64,000 bases of DNA, from NCBI GenBank assembly GCA_029213045.1, contig JARGPN010000014.1, positions 1-64,000 on the forward strand, read 5' to 3'. The position numbers and the translations under genes were made by a program. Under the pieces are notes generated by a model. That model did not search any database and was not told where the DNA came from. It was given only the letters and a program-made list of their open reading frames with translations. Shown in pieces: positions 50,430-60,592 of this stretch. How positions within the stretch are numbered: the stretch's first letter is position 1; each line of letters starts with the position of its first letter. The stretch comes from Alcanivoracaceae bacterium. Its GTDB lineage: Bacteria; Pseudomonadota; Gammaproteobacteria; Pseudomonadales; Alcanivoracaceae.

Positions 50430-53400
50430 ATGAAGAATTTCAATAGCACGCCTCGCATCGCATTGATTCTTTTTGCCGCATGTCTAGTGGCAAGTTGTGG
50501 TGGTGACAAGCAAAAAGTTGTTTTCGATTGGGAGACTGCTGATCTAGTTTTTAGCTATCCCTACGACGGACAGCCACAAGTGCCGACGACGGCGCCGCTG
50601 GTACTGCGCTTTGCTCAGCCACTCACCTATGCCGATCAGGCTGCACTCGATCTGGATATTGCCAGTAAGGTGCGTTTGGAAAATGTTTCGAACGCAGGTG
50701 TGGCGTTGCCGTACAGCGCGAAGATGGTAGACGGAAAACGCTCGCTCGTTATCACGCCGTCTGAGAAATTAGGTTTCGCGCAGTCCTATGTGTTGATACT
50801 CGACGGACTTGAAACCAGCAAGGGTGTAGTGACGTTCCCCAATGCCCCGATTGAGTTTTCGACCCGCGCTGCGTCTGCTGGCGCGCGTGACATTCGTGTT
50901 GAGCAAGGCGCATTTCACATTACTCGCGCCATGCCAGACGACACTGATCTTCCGATAATGGATTTCTCCGATGTCCGTTTGCAGTTTAGTCAGCCGATCA
51001 ACACAGAAACCGTAAGCTATGGTGATGGTGCAGCGGATTCCGTTTCATTATTGGACGCGAGCGGTGCTGTGGTCGATGCGCTGGTATTGGCGAAGGGCCC
51101 ATTTTTAACGATTGATCCTTTGACGGATTTAATCGCTGGCGAAGATTACACCTTGTCTGTCGGTGCGAATTTGCAAAGCGAGTTCGGCGATGCGGTTGAG
51201 CCGTGGTCGTTAGCCTTTACGCCAAAAGATTCCATGCCGAGAGAAACATTGGTTCAGCGCGCGGCGGCATCATCGGATGTGGCGGCTGACCAATGCACCA
51301 CGAAACCCGGCGTTTTGGTCTCACCTTTAACCGGCGATGCCATTAACTGTGTTCCGGTAAAAGCAACACTGCTCGGCGACGAGTCTGCCTCACAGCAAGT
51401 GGGCGATGTTCATGCTGAGTTAGCGTTTGTGCCGAATTATCCGGTGGTCACACCGCTGCGTATCGCCCGCGGTTCTTTGTTAACCGGATCGAATGTCGAT
51501 TTGCTGATTGCCGGTAAAGTGCCGGCTGGCTTTGGTACCGATGCGATTAGCGTTAAATTTATTTCTGACGCCGTCGGATATTTGTTGCCGAATTCATACA
51601 GCAAAGGCGAAGCATCGCCACGTCATGTTCGGTTAATCATGGATGTTGCGATGACGGCGGAAGATCGGCGCGCCAATGGCGGGTTGAGTCAGGATTTAAT
51701 GCACATTGAATTGGCCGGCATCGCTATCGTAATAGACGGCATATTAACTATTGACGCTGTGGGTGTGGTTGAGCCGAATGTGTTGGGCGTGGAAGAAGCG
51801 TACGGCGTATTAAGTTTTCATATGGAAGCCTATGCGGACCAAGACAACGCACCAGCTCCCGCCGTGGACACTATTGCCCCGACCTTGCAGTCGTGGGTGC
51901 CGGGTGACAACGTCGCGAAACAAAGCTCTGAAAACCCTATCATTCTTAACTTCAGTGAAGCATTAGATCCGAAGTCGGTAACTTTGCCTGGTGCAGTATC
52001 CGTATCAAAAGACGGCGTGATGTTGCTGCCCGAAGATTGGGATGCCTACTTTGATGGTGCGTCGTTGGTGATAAAACCGAAAGCACCTTTGGCGTATCGT
52101 TCAGAATATACCGTGCAGTTGTCGGCACTCATTACTGATATCGCAGGCAATGCATTAGTGACCGGCGGAGTGTTAGCAGCGGATTATACGGTGAGTTTTG
52201 AAATGCCGAATTATATTGGCGCTGCACTTCGGTCTCCGCTAGCGTTAACCACCTATCCCGGTTTTCCGTGTGTGACAGAAGACAGAGCTTTGGCGTTGGG
52301 CGACCATGGCGTTTGCGCCGGAAGTTTGGCGACAGACGATCATCTCCCCGTTTCAAAAATGCCTACTAATCGCGCCATCCGTGTGCAGTTTTCGCAGGAC
52401 ATGGACCCCACCAGTATTGCGCTTGAAGGAAGTTTTCGCGTTGAAAAATCTGTGTCCGCGATGTGGGAGCCTGTTCCCGGCGATATAGATGTTAAAGCAC
52501 GCTCCATTACTTTCTGGCCTGAATCTCCGTGGGATGAAAGTGGCGCAACCATGTATCGCTATGTGTTGGGTTCTCAAGGTGCTACCGGCGGTTCGGCAGT
52601 GCTCTGTGATGGTTCGCGCACTTTATGTGATGTCTTCGGTTTGCCATTGCAGACACAAGTCATTGCACAAACCGCGGCGAATGTTCCGGCGGCCACCGAT
52701 GGCGGCCCAGATATGGAAATTTATTTTGTCGGCGCGCCGGCGTCGACAACGGTGTATCAACCTGCGCGTAACCTGCCCGCCCTTGATGTGAACAGCAACC
52801 AAATTCACGAAGGGCGTACCGCCGCAGATTATGATGCGGGCACGCAAACCTACCCAGGTTGTATTAGTTCACCAGAAAGCTGCGAAGACTTACCGCTTTT
52901 TGATGCGACTGCGGGCGACTACATCACGCCACCCAACGCGACTAAGATTGTAGAAAATGGTGTGGGCGCGGGGAACTCATTAATTACTCGTGCGAATGTA
53001 GGCTGCGGGTTTACAGGTAACGCGCTTACCGGTTACACGCCGAGAAGTTGCCCTGAGCGAAAATTTGTTTATCTGACCGGCGCGCTCAACGTTGAAGTAA
53101 TCGGCCCGACGACCTATCCGCCAACCGGCGAGGACGCGGTATTGGTGCACGTACTGCCAACGTTATTAATGACAAGCAGTTTAGATGTCTATGCGATCGC
53201 AACATTACTCGGTGAGCAGTTTAATCCAACGGGGCCGATGATTATGCGTGTGCGTTATACCTGCGACGACGTCTCGAATGCAACGTGCCAAGATGTGCAA
53301 GATACCACGGCGTTAAGAGATAGAAATCAACCCGTTATCGGCTACATTTTGGACACGCCGGAAGGCCCGGTTTTTGAAGTGCAATTCGATTTGTACCTCG

Positions 53401-53639
53401 ACGCACCGTCTTTGAATCCTCTGAATCTCGGTGGCTCAACGCATAATCAGCACAGCTTTCCGCTGTCGCTAACATTAAAGGGCCCGATCAATTTCTTGGA
53501 CGACGGGCGAATGGAGGTGGAGCAGGTCAACAACGTAGATGTGCCATTGGCTATTGAAGTACTGGGCAACACGATCAATGTTGTGATTCCTGCCGGCGGC
53601 GTCAATTTGAACTACACCACGGCGCCTGCAAAACAGTAG
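50430..53639 (+). CDS. Large Ig-like lipoprotein (module copy 1)
   Basis: A 1069-residue exported lipoprotein. MKNFNSTPRIALILFAACLV leads to ASCGG, the lipobox. Three or more Ig-like (Big_5) units follow: ~35-145 (starting FSYPYDGQPQVPTTAPLVLR), ~155-260, and ~480-600 (DTIAPTLQSWVPGDN ... VITDIAGNAL-like), another near 640-740. The C-terminal ~150 residues form a separate domain with NVVIPAGGVNLNYTT near the end. The second ATG (50430) is the best start because AAGGAGG lies six bases upstream. Its neighbour is a FadL-like barrel, so it may be an outer-membrane partner, surface receptor or extracellular lipid handler. It is the same length as its paralogue at 55386. Confidence 0.82.
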   Translation: MKNFNSTPRIALILFAACLVASCGGDKQKVVFDWETADLVFSYPYDGQPQVPTTAPLVLRFAQPLTYADQAALDLDIASKVRLENVSNAGVALPYSAKMVDGKRSLVITPSEKLGFAQSYVLILDGLETSKGVVTFPNAPIEFSTRAASAGARDIRVEQGAFHITRAMPDDTDLPIMDFSDVRLQFSQPINTETVSYGDGAADSVSLLDASGAVVDALVLAKGPFLTIDPLTDLIAGEDYTLSVGANLQSEFGDAVEPWSLAFTPKDSMPRETLVQRAAASSDVAADQCTTKPGVLVSPLTGDAINCVPVKATLLGDESASQQVGDVHAELAFVPNYPVVTPLRIARGSLLTGSNVDLLIAGKVPAGFGTDAISVKFISDAVGYLLPNSYSKGEASPRHVRLIMDVAMTAEDRRANGGLSQDLMHIELAGIAIVIDGILTIDAVGVVEPNVLGVEEAYGVLSFHMEAYADQDNAPAPAVDTIAPTLQSWVPGDNVAKQSSENPIILNFSEALDPKSVTLPGAVSVSKDGVMLLPEDWDAYFDGASLVIKPKAPLAYRSEYTVQLSALITDIAGNALVTGGVLAADYTVSFEMPNYIGAALRSPLALTTYPGFPCVTEDRALALGDHGVCAGSLATDDHLPVSKMPTNRAIRVQFSQDMDPTSIALEGSFRVEKSVSAMWEPVPGDIDVKARSITFWPESPWDESGATMYRYVLGSQGATGGSAVLCDGSRTLCDVFGLPLQTQVIAQTAANVPAATDGGPDMEIYFVGAPASTTVYQPARNLPALDVNSNQIHEGRTAADYDAGTQTYPGCISSPESCEDLPLFDATAGDYITPPNATKIVENGVGAGNSLITRANVGCGFTGNALTGYTPRSCPERKFVYLTGALNVEVIGPTTYPPTGEDAVLVHVLPTLLMTSSLDVYAIATLLGEQFNPTGPMIMRVRYTCDDVSNATCQDVQDTTALRDRNQPVIGYILDTPEGPVFEVQFDLYLDAPSLNPLNLGGSTHNQHSFPLSLTLKGPINFLDDGRMEVEQVNNVDVPLAIEVLGNTINVVIPAGGVNLNYTTAPAKQ

Positions 53640-53657
53640 TCGTCTCGAAGTAGGACT

Positions 53658-53694
53658 CTCGCCATAGCGCTTTCATTCTGAGCGCTATGGCGAG
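53658..53694. terminator. Hairpin after module copy 1
   Basis: CTCGCCATAGCGCT (58-71 of the 53600 block) pairs with AGCGCTATGGCGAG (81-94), a perfect 14-bp stem with a nine-base loop, 19 bases after the lipoprotein stop. No U-tract is present. It separates the two modules. Confidence 0.55.
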
Positions 53695-54039
53695 TGGCAT
53701 CTCGCTAAGCCTTACGGATTAGTAATAATTTTCCGTTGAGACTAACGACGTAGAATTTCCCCCGCATTATTACAATCTAAATACATATTTCATCCCTTCT
53801 ACTTCTACGGCTCTATTGTGCGTGCGCGCAAAATGGAACACGGGTTCTAGTTCTTAGGCGTCAGTATTTTGTGGAAAATTGCGGCGCATATCACAGTGAT
53901 ATCAAGGCTGTGACATTGGGCCGAAATTCCCTCATGTGCGGCCAGAGTGACGAAAGTCACTAGCGTGCAAGAACCTAATTGATGCATACAGTGGCAATAC
54001 AGGAAGTATCGAACATAAAAATTAAAAAAGGGGAGAGTT
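53695..54039. other. Spacer between the two modules
   Basis: This 345-base gap has no convincing gene. It includes GTGAC-GAAA-GTCAC (near 53948) as a small dyad before the next module. It probably holds the promoter of copy 2. Confidence 0.5.
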
Positions 54040-55374
54040 ATGATTTCACGTCACGTTCGCGATTGGCGTTTCGCCTGCGCGTTAATGGTTTTATCGAGTT
54101 CCGCATCTGCCAACATGGGCAACCTTGCCACCACCTATGGCGTTCTACCAACGGACGTTGCGTCCGCGCAAGCGTTGTCGTTGTTTAATAGCCAGGTATC
54201 CGCAACCTATTACAATCCTTCGTATCTCACAAAAGATACACGCGGTGAGCTCACCACTGGTCTGCTTCACGGCGATCAATCCTTAAAAGCAAAATCCGTT
54301 TCATCCAATGGCTTCCAAGTGCGCAATGGCGACACTCTCAGTAATGAGCCGACGCAGCACGTACTGATTGGTATGAAAACAAATTTAACATCGCTGACAA
54401 AATACGAGCGTCCAATTTATCTTGGGTTTATGGCAGGCGTGGAAAAATATGGCAAGGAAATGATGGCATTTTCCTCTGGCACGTCAGCAACCGGTCAGTA
54501 TTTAACGTATGGGCGCGAACCATTGTTTTTAAATCTCGGCGGCGCCATGGAAGTGATTGACGGCTTAAGTGTCGGTGCGTCTGCGCGCATTACCTTGCAT
54601 GCAGAAGCTGATATGAAAACCTACAGCAATTTAGCGGGCGATACTCAGTATGAAGAACTAAATGTAAGCGCTAAGCCTTCCATTCGGCCGATCCTTGGTG
54701 TCACGGCAGATGTGGGTAAATTGTTGTGCCAAGAAGAGTGTTTTTTTAGCGGTTGGGAAGCTGCGCTGTCTTATAGAGGCTATTCGAATACGCAAACCAG
54801 TGTGAATGCGCAAGCGATTATCCCCGGCACGATAAGCCCGCCGGGTTTGCTTCTTAGTATTAACACCTTGGACTCCTATCAGCCTGATATTCTTGCGTTG
54901 GGTGTGCAATACAAAGCAAACCGCTGGCGTGCGGGCGTAACGCTGGAGCATCAGGGCTGGTCTGCGTTGGAAGATGAACTAAAAAAAGACACCATTAAAG
55001 ATCAGGCAAACCTAAAGTTTGATGATATTTTAATTCCTAGACTCGGTGCGGAATTTGAACCAATCGATAATATCTTCATCACAACCGGGGTGGCATTTAT
55101 AGAGTCACCATTAAAGAGCACGTCGTCTGAAGATGTGAGCTATCTCGATACCGATAAAACTGTATTCGGTTTAGGTGTGGCGATGGAACTTACGGACCCG
55201 CCGGTGCTGGCATTTCCTGTGCGGTTAGAGTTTGGTTATCAAATGCAGCAATTAAAGGATCGCGATTTCGACTTGGTGACGAGCTTTCCAGGTAATCCTT
55301 CGAATCCTTATGAAACTGTTACAGCGTCCGGTGAAGTGCATGTCTTCACTGGTTCCTTAACGCTTAAGTTTTAA
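54040..55374 (+). CDS. Outer-membrane protein, OmpP1/FadL-like (module copy 2)
   Basis: A 444-residue paralogue of the protein at 49080-50417. After the signal peptide (ending near SASA) it has the same opening (MGNLATTYGVLPTDVASAQA, then LSLFNSQVSATYYNPSYLT) and the same end (TGSLTLKF). The two diverge in the middle, e.g. in the loop regions, so copies may have different cargo. GGGGAGAG precedes the ATG. It is 11 bases upstream of its lipoprotein partner. Confidence 0.85.
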   Translation: MISRHVRDWRFACALMVLSSSASANMGNLATTYGVLPTDVASAQALSLFNSQVSATYYNPSYLTKDTRGELTTGLLHGDQSLKAKSVSSNGFQVRNGDTLSNEPTQHVLIGMKTNLTSLTKYERPIYLGFMAGVEKYGKEMMAFSSGTSATGQYLTYGREPLFLNLGGAMEVIDGLSVGASARITLHAEADMKTYSNLAGDTQYEELNVSAKPSIRPILGVTADVGKLLCQEECFFSGWEAALSYRGYSNTQTSVNAQAIIPGTISPPGLLLSINTLDSYQPDILALGVQYKANRWRAGVTLEHQGWSALEDELKKDTIKDQANLKFDDILIPRLGAEFEPIDNIFITTGVAFIESPLKSTSSEDVSYLDTDKTVFGLGVAMELTDPPVLAFPVRLEFGYQMQQLKDRDFDLVTSFPGNPSNPYETVTASGEVHVFTGSLTLKF

Positions 55375-55385
55375 GGAGAGCGGCA

Positions 55386-58300
55386 ATGAAAAAAATACTA
55401 TGGTTGCCACTGTCTGCAGTCCTGCTTTATGGCTGTGGAGGCGAAGAGGCGAGCTATGAATATCCGGATATCACGCCTAACGATTTAAGTTATAGCTATC
55501 CGTATGATGGCCAGCAACAGGTTGCACCGAGAGCGCCATTTATTGCGCGGTTCTCGGATCCCGTTCAGGCCTTTAATGCGGAGAATCTATCGCAAGGCGA
55601 GATAGACGCTAGGCTGGCAACGCTACGCTCAGAAATCGCCGGTTCAATTGTTTGGCAGCGCAGTAGCGACGGTGCGCCAGTATCTTTTAGTGTTGAGCTG
55701 GTCGACAACGATAAAAGCGAAAGCGGCTATTTGATCGACGCGTTTGTGTTGCAGCCGACAGCGCCGCTAACCGAAGCAGCACAGTATCGCGTGGATTTGT
55801 CTGGGCTGGAAACGGACAAGGGAACGGCGAATATTGCTAATGGCGATATTCATTATGTCGTACGCGGCGGAGAGGACGTGGCAAAGTCACGCTCGAATAC
55901 GCTAACGGAATTTGTTGTTACCAACATGATTCCTGATGGTGCATCGCGGCCCTACGTTGATTTTTCGACGCTGCGTATGCAGTTTAGCCATCCGCTGGAT
56001 GAAGCAACCGTTCGGTATGGTGAATCGGTTAGTTTGTTGGATGGCGCCGATCAATTAGTACCTGCCATTGTCTATGCGAAAGGTGCCAAGCTCACCATTG
56101 ATCCGCGCGACGACCTACGTCCCAATGAAACCTATCGTTTGGTGATTGTGGCTAACAGCTTGCGTGACAAATATGGCGAAGCGTTGGCCGAAGCAAGTTG
56201 GGAGTTTTCTCCCGCGGATACTCGCCCGCGTGAAATGATGGCACAGCGTTCCGGTCCGTCCAGCAGTGTTGAGGCAGAGCAATGCGATAAAGCTGCGGTC
56301 AATCAAATCCTTTCGCCGATTTCCGGCGACTCAATAAACTGTGTTCCTGTGAAAGCGGTGCTATTGGGTGAAGACACTGCATCGCAAACGCGCGGTGATG
56401 TGTTCGCTGAATTGGCATACGTACCAAATTTCGCCAAGTCGACACCGTTGCGTATTAAGCGTGGGTCTTTGCTGCTTGGTTCGTCCGTTGATGTTCGAGT
56501 TGCGGGTGAAGTGCCTTTGATCGTGGACACTGATAATGATGGGGTGGTAGATACACCGCTTGAAACCGGAGATATCCGCGTCACATTTATTTCCGATGCG
56601 ACGGGTTATTTGTTTGATAACCCGCACTCTACTAAAGCAGATGAACCTAAACATGTTCGCTTGCTGTTGGACTTAGCCATGACCGCTGAGCAGTCTCAAG
56701 CAAACGGTGCATTTAGTCAGGATCTATTGCATGTGGAAGTGGTCGGTACGGCCATCGTCGTTGACGGACGTTTAGTGATGGACGGTGTAGGCGTTGTTGA
56801 GCCACGGGTGTTGGGTTTAGAAAATTCTTACGGCGTCTTAAGTTTCCATCTTGAATCGTATCAGAATAATGCGGACGCTCCACCGCCGGTTGCGGATACG
56901 GAGTTGCCATTTTTACAGTCGTGGACACCGGGTGATCATGCGACCAAGCATTTGCCGGGCGATCCGGTTGTACTGAATTTTAATGAACCACTAGATGTGG
57001 ATTCGCTTAAGCAGTCCGGTGCATTTTCATTTACCCGAAACGGTGTTGATGCCCCGCACAGTTGGTATTTCGATGGCAGCACGTTAGTTATTCGTCCGGA
57101 CGAAGATTTAGATTTCTCTGACGATGCCGGCGACATTACTTATCGCGTGCAGGTGTCGTCGCTGGTGACTGATCTAGCCGGCAATCCACTTGAACAAGAT
57201 TACGATGTGTCTTTTGCATTGCCGCATTTTATTGGTTCAGGAAATCGTGCCCCGATTGCGTTGACGGCCTACCCAGGGTATCCGTGTGCCATTGCAGACG
57301 GCTCTATGAATCTTGCCGCCAATGATCATGGGCGGTGCCGTGGGTCTGTCGCGGTGTCCGGCCGCCCAGCTGATGACAAATTACCAGTCACGACGCTTGC
57401 TGCGAACCGTTCCATTCGTATGCAGTTTTCGCAAAATATGACGCCAAGTTCGTTTGTGTTGGGCGCAAGTTGTGATGCCGGAACGTTCCGTGTGGAACGG
57501 GTTGATAATAGCGGTGTGTGCCAGTCTGTTGTTGCGGGCACATTGGATGTTTCTGCGCGCGAGTTGTCATTTACGCCGGACGAGCCTTGGCAGGACGGAG
57601 TTCTTTACCGCTATGTCACGTTGTCTGTGGGCAATGCGTTTGTCACCTCAGATTGCGGTGTGAATGCCGTGTGCTCCGAATTTAATTACCCGCTGCAAAC
57701 GGTGTTGCTAGAGGGCCGGGCTGCAAATGTCGGCGGCCCGGATTTAAATATTTATTTTCGCGGCGCGGCGGAAAGAAAAGATGTGTTCCAAGTGCTGAGA
57801 AATCTCCCCGCCACCGACATCAATGCAAACTACACCCACGAAGTGGGCGAGCCTGTGCCGTCGGCTGATCCTGACAACGCGGGACAATTCTTGACGCCGA
57901 AAAATAGTACGGCGCTGGAAACTCGAGGTGTGCAGGGGTTGCTCGATGCGGCCAACTTAGGGTGTGGCTTTGTCGGGCGCTCGCCGGACGACGGCCTTTT
58001 CATCGGCGGCGTGCCTAGCAAGCAAGTTTGCAACGATAAGAAGTACGTGTATTTAACCGGTGCGCTGAACGCAGATGTGGTGGGTTGGAATGAAGCAGAG
58101 GGTGGCATTGAGACGTTGATCTATCCGAACGTTTTAATGACGACGTCTCTGGACACCTTTGCTGTGTTGAATTTGATTGTCGCTCGGGAGATTTTAAAAA
58201 TCCCTACTGGCCCGCAAATCATGCGGATTCGCTATGCCAAAGATAGCTTCGGCAATCGTACCCAACCTGTTCGCGGGTATATCCGTCCCACAGCTGAAGG

Positions 58301-58595
58301 CGCGGTGCTCGATATCTCTCTAGATGTCTATCTCGATGCACCTGAGTTGAAGCCGACACTAGGCTCCATCGCCTTGACGCACGATCTGCATAGCTTCCCG
58401 TTACAGCTGAAGCTGTCTGGCCCTGTAACGTTGCTGCCGGATGGTCGCATGGAGATCGGACAGGTCAACGTTGAGGCATCCGCGAACATCGATGTGGATA
58501 TTGCCTTGGCCGGTATCGGTGCGGCCGGGATGTCGTTGGGCATTCCGCTGGGCGGCATCAACCTGAACTATCTGGGTGCGCCGCTAAAGCAGTAA
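55386..58595 (+). CDS. Large Ig-like lipoprotein (module copy 2)
   Basis: A 1069-residue lipoprotein, identical in length to its paralogue at 50430. MKKILWLPLSAVLLYGC carries the lipobox (Cys at 17). It shares the NDLSYSYPYDGQQQVAPRAP start, Ig-like repeats (~160-270 and ~490-600: FLQSWTPGDHATKHLPGDPV ... SSLVTDLAGNPL), the HLRL/LLDLAMTAEQSQAN segment and the ending IPLGGINLNYLGAPLKQ. A DTDNDGVVDT segment near 380 is calcium-loop-like and is absent from copy 1. AAGGAGAG lies before the ATG. A terminator follows at 58630. Confidence 0.83.
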   Translation: MKKILWLPLSAVLLYGCGGEEASYEYPDITPNDLSYSYPYDGQQQVAPRAPFIARFSDPVQAFNAENLSQGEIDARLATLRSEIAGSIVWQRSSDGAPVSFSVELVDNDKSESGYLIDAFVLQPTAPLTEAAQYRVDLSGLETDKGTANIANGDIHYVVRGGEDVAKSRSNTLTEFVVTNMIPDGASRPYVDFSTLRMQFSHPLDEATVRYGESVSLLDGADQLVPAIVYAKGAKLTIDPRDDLRPNETYRLVIVANSLRDKYGEALAEASWEFSPADTRPREMMAQRSGPSSSVEAEQCDKAAVNQILSPISGDSINCVPVKAVLLGEDTASQTRGDVFAELAYVPNFAKSTPLRIKRGSLLLGSSVDVRVAGEVPLIVDTDNDGVVDTPLETGDIRVTFISDATGYLFDNPHSTKADEPKHVRLLLDLAMTAEQSQANGAFSQDLLHVEVVGTAIVVDGRLVMDGVGVVEPRVLGLENSYGVLSFHLESYQNNADAPPPVADTELPFLQSWTPGDHATKHLPGDPVVLNFNEPLDVDSLKQSGAFSFTRNGVDAPHSWYFDGSTLVIRPDEDLDFSDDAGDITYRVQVSSLVTDLAGNPLEQDYDVSFALPHFIGSGNRAPIALTAYPGYPCAIADGSMNLAANDHGRCRGSVAVSGRPADDKLPVTTLAANRSIRMQFSQNMTPSSFVLGASCDAGTFRVERVDNSGVCQSVVAGTLDVSARELSFTPDEPWQDGVLYRYVTLSVGNAFVTSDCGVNAVCSEFNYPLQTVLLEGRAANVGGPDLNIYFRGAAERKDVFQVLRNLPATDINANYTHEVGEPVPSADPDNAGQFLTPKNSTALETRGVQGLLDAANLGCGFVGRSPDDGLFIGGVPSKQVCNDKKYVYLTGALNADVVGWNEAEGGIETLIYPNVLMTTSLDTFAVLNLIVAREILKIPTGPQIMRIRYAKDSFGNRTQPVRGYIRPTAEGAVLDISLDVYLDAPELKPTLGSIALTHDLHSFPLQLKLSGPVTLLPDGRMEIGQVNVEASANIDVDIALAGIGAAGMSLGIPLGGINLNYLGAPLKQ

Positions 58596-58629
58596 TAGTG
58601 TGAAGTAGTCGTTACGTCTAGACGTAGAA

Positions 58630-58661
58630 GAAAGCCGGGCATGCCCCGGCTTTCTTTTATT
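58630..58661 (+). terminator. Intrinsic terminator after module copy 2
   Basis: GAAAGCCGGG (58630-58639) and CCCGGCTTTC (58645-58654) form the stem around CATGC; TTTTATTT follows. It ends the module 35 bases after the stop at 58595. Confidence 0.9.
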
Positions 58662-58753
58662 TAGAGATCGGGTGTCCTAGTACCGAATATGACGATCGTC
58701 ACTACCGCTGGGTGCGAGCGCCGGAGACACTGGCCGCTGGATTGACAGAATCC

Positions 58754-58837
58754 ACAACACTGCCTGCTGTCGGCGCCTCGTCCGACAAGCCACAGGGTGG
58801 GGCACCCTTGTCGGCACTCATACGCAGGCAGTGTTGT
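58754..58837 (+). promoter_or_regulatory. Structured leader of the gcv operon
   Basis: ACAACACTGCCTGC (58754-58767) pairs perfectly with GCAGGCAGTGTTGT (58824-58837), and the T-rich CTTTTTAT follows. Inside, CCGACAAG (58782-58789) can pair either with CTTGTCGG (58807-58814) or, through CCGACA, with TGTCGG (58768-58773), so two exclusive folds exist. It lies 153 bases before gcvT. The glycine riboswitch consensus is not visible. An attenuator or an RNA of unknown type is inferred. Confidence 0.5.
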
Positions 58838-58989
58838 CTTTTTATCTCCCCGTATTTTCTGGCTTTGCTGTCGTGCTGTGCCGGTGCGTTGAACAGCGAG
58901 ACGCTTTTTTACCTTCATAGCGGGCGTCCAACCTATGCCCATGGCCTCCGCGCCAGTACAATGCCCCCTTTCTGGAAAGCGAGCACACC

Positions 58990-60066
58990 ATGGGCCATCG
59001 AACTCCCCTGTATGACACCCACGTGGCGGCCAACGGCAAGATTGTCGATTTTGGCGGCTGGGACATGCCGATTCATTATGGTTCGCAGTTGGAAGAGCAT
59101 CATCAAGTGCGCCGCGACGCCGGCATGTTCGATGTCTCCCATATGACCGTGGTGGACGTGAGCGGTGCGGGTGCAGAGGCTTATCTGCGCCATTTGCTGG
59201 CCAACGATGTGGCACGCATCCCTGTGGGGAAAGCGTTGTATTCCGGCATGCTCAACGAGAACGGCGGCGTGATCGACGATTTGATTGTGTATCGTCGCGA
59301 CAATGATTTTCGCTTGGTGGTGAACTGCGCCACGCGTGAAAAAGATTTGGATTGGTTGGAAAAATGCGCCGGCGGCTACGCCGTGGATATTCACGAGCGT
59401 CCTGAAATGGCGATGATCGCTGTGCAGGGCCCTAACGCGCGGGAAAAATTTGCGGCGGCAGTGAGCGCTGCGCACGCCGAGGCCGCAGCGGATTTAAAAA
59501 TCTTTGGTTTCGCCGAAGCGGGTGATTGGATGATCGCACGCACCGGTTATACCGGTGAAGACGGTGTGGAAGTGATGTTGCCAAACTCGCAAGCGGTGGC
59601 GTTATGGTCTGCCTTGGCGGACGCCGGCGTCGCCGTGTGTGGATTAGGCGCGCGCGATACGCTGCGTTTAGAAGCCGGGATGAACTTATATGGCAACGAC
59701 ATGGACGAATCTATTTCGCCGTTAGAAGCGAATATGGGTTGGACGCTGGTCTTTAATGAGCGTGAATTTATTGGTCGCGCGGCGCTAGAAAAACTGCAAG
59801 CCAACGGACATGCAGAATTAGTCGGTTTGGTGATGACCGATAAAGGTGTGCTGCGCGCCCATCAAAAAGTGATCACCGACAAAGGCGAAGGCGAAATCAC
59901 CAGCGGTACGTTTTCGCCCACGCTGGGTTTTGCTGTCGCGCTTGCGCGTGTGCCTGCGGGCAGTAGCGGTGATGCAAAAGTTGAAATTCGTAATAAGCAG
60001 TGCCCAGTAAAATTAGTGCGTCCGCCGTTCGTGCGTAACGGTAAACAAGTTTTTAAAGAAATCTGA
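58990..60066 (+). CDS. gcvT: Aminomethyltransferase, glycine cleavage T protein
   Basis: A 358-residue T protein, which moves the methylene from H-protein-bound aminomethyl to tetrahydrofolate and releases ammonia. [59 protein letters not shown] and [12 protein letters not shown] are the usual landmarks. ATG 58990 has GGAAAG upstream. It is the first gene of the gcv operon, 17 bases before gcvH. Confidence 0.96.
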   Translation: MGHRTPLYDTHVAANGKIVDFGGWDMPIHYGSQLEEHHQVRRDAGMFDVSHMTVVDVSGAGAEAYLRHLLANDVARIPVGKALYSGMLNENGGVIDDLIVYRRDNDFRLVVNCATREKDLDWLEKCAGGYAVDIHERPEMAMIAVQGPNAREKFAAAVSAAHAEAAADLKIFGFAEAGDWMIARTGYTGEDGVEVMLPNSQAVALWSALADAGVAVCGLGARDTLRLEAGMNLYGNDMDESISPLEANMGWTLVFNEREFIGRAALEKLQANGHAELVGLVMTDKGVLRAHQKVITDKGEGEITSGTFSPTLGFAVALARVPAGSSGDAKVEIRNKQCPVKLVRPPFVRNGKQVFKEI

Positions 60067-60083
60067 ACGAGAAGGAATAAGTC

Positions 60084-60476
60084 ATGAGCAACATTCCAGC
60101 TGAACTGCGTTATGCCTCTAGCCACGAGTGGATTCGTCTTGAAGATGATGGCACCGCGTACGTGGGCATCAGTGAACACGCACAAGAAGCCATGGGCGAT
60201 TTAGTGTATGTCGAATTGCCAGAAGTTGGGGTTACGTTTGCGGCGGGCGATGAAGCCGGTGTCGTGGAGTCAGTAAAAGCTGCCTCCGATATTTATTCTC
60301 CAGTGACCGGAGAAGTGGTTGCCGTGAATGAAGCATTGGAAGATGAGCCGGAGTTAGTTAACCGCGATCCATACGGTGACGGTTGGCTGTTCCAGCTGAA
60401 AATTTCTGATGAAGCTGAGCTGGAAAATCTGCTTAGCGCAAACGACTACGCGGATACGCTCGAAGAAGACGCTTAA
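60084..60476 (+). CDS. gcvH: Glycine cleavage H protein
   Basis: A 130-residue lipoyl carrier. The lipoyl Lys is K65 in [18 protein letters not shown]. The [13 protein letters not shown] start and [14 protein letters not shown] segment are typical. It shuttles the aminomethyl group between P, T and L proteins. AAGGAAT lies before its ATG. Confidence 0.98.
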   Translation: MSNIPAELRYASSHEWIRLEDDGTAYVGISEHAQEAMGDLVYVELPEVGVTFAAGDEAGVVESVKAASDIYSPVTGEVVAVNEALEDEPELVNRDPYGDGWLFQLKISDEAELENLLSANDYADTLEEDA

Positions 60477-60592
60477 TGCTCTCCGGCATGTGCTCGCTTA
60501 CAGCGGGCACATGCCGAACAGTTTGATTTCCCCAACGTCACGCGCACGTATCGCTTTCCGATTTTTCATTGACTGACCGAGTTGTTAAGACA

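Noticed and set aside
58662..58989. Glycine riboswitch before gcvT
   Set aside because: The conserved aptamer strings (for example the CUCAGGCAAAAGGAC end and the ACCGAAGG core) are not present, although hairpins are. A covariance search with the glycine model would decide.
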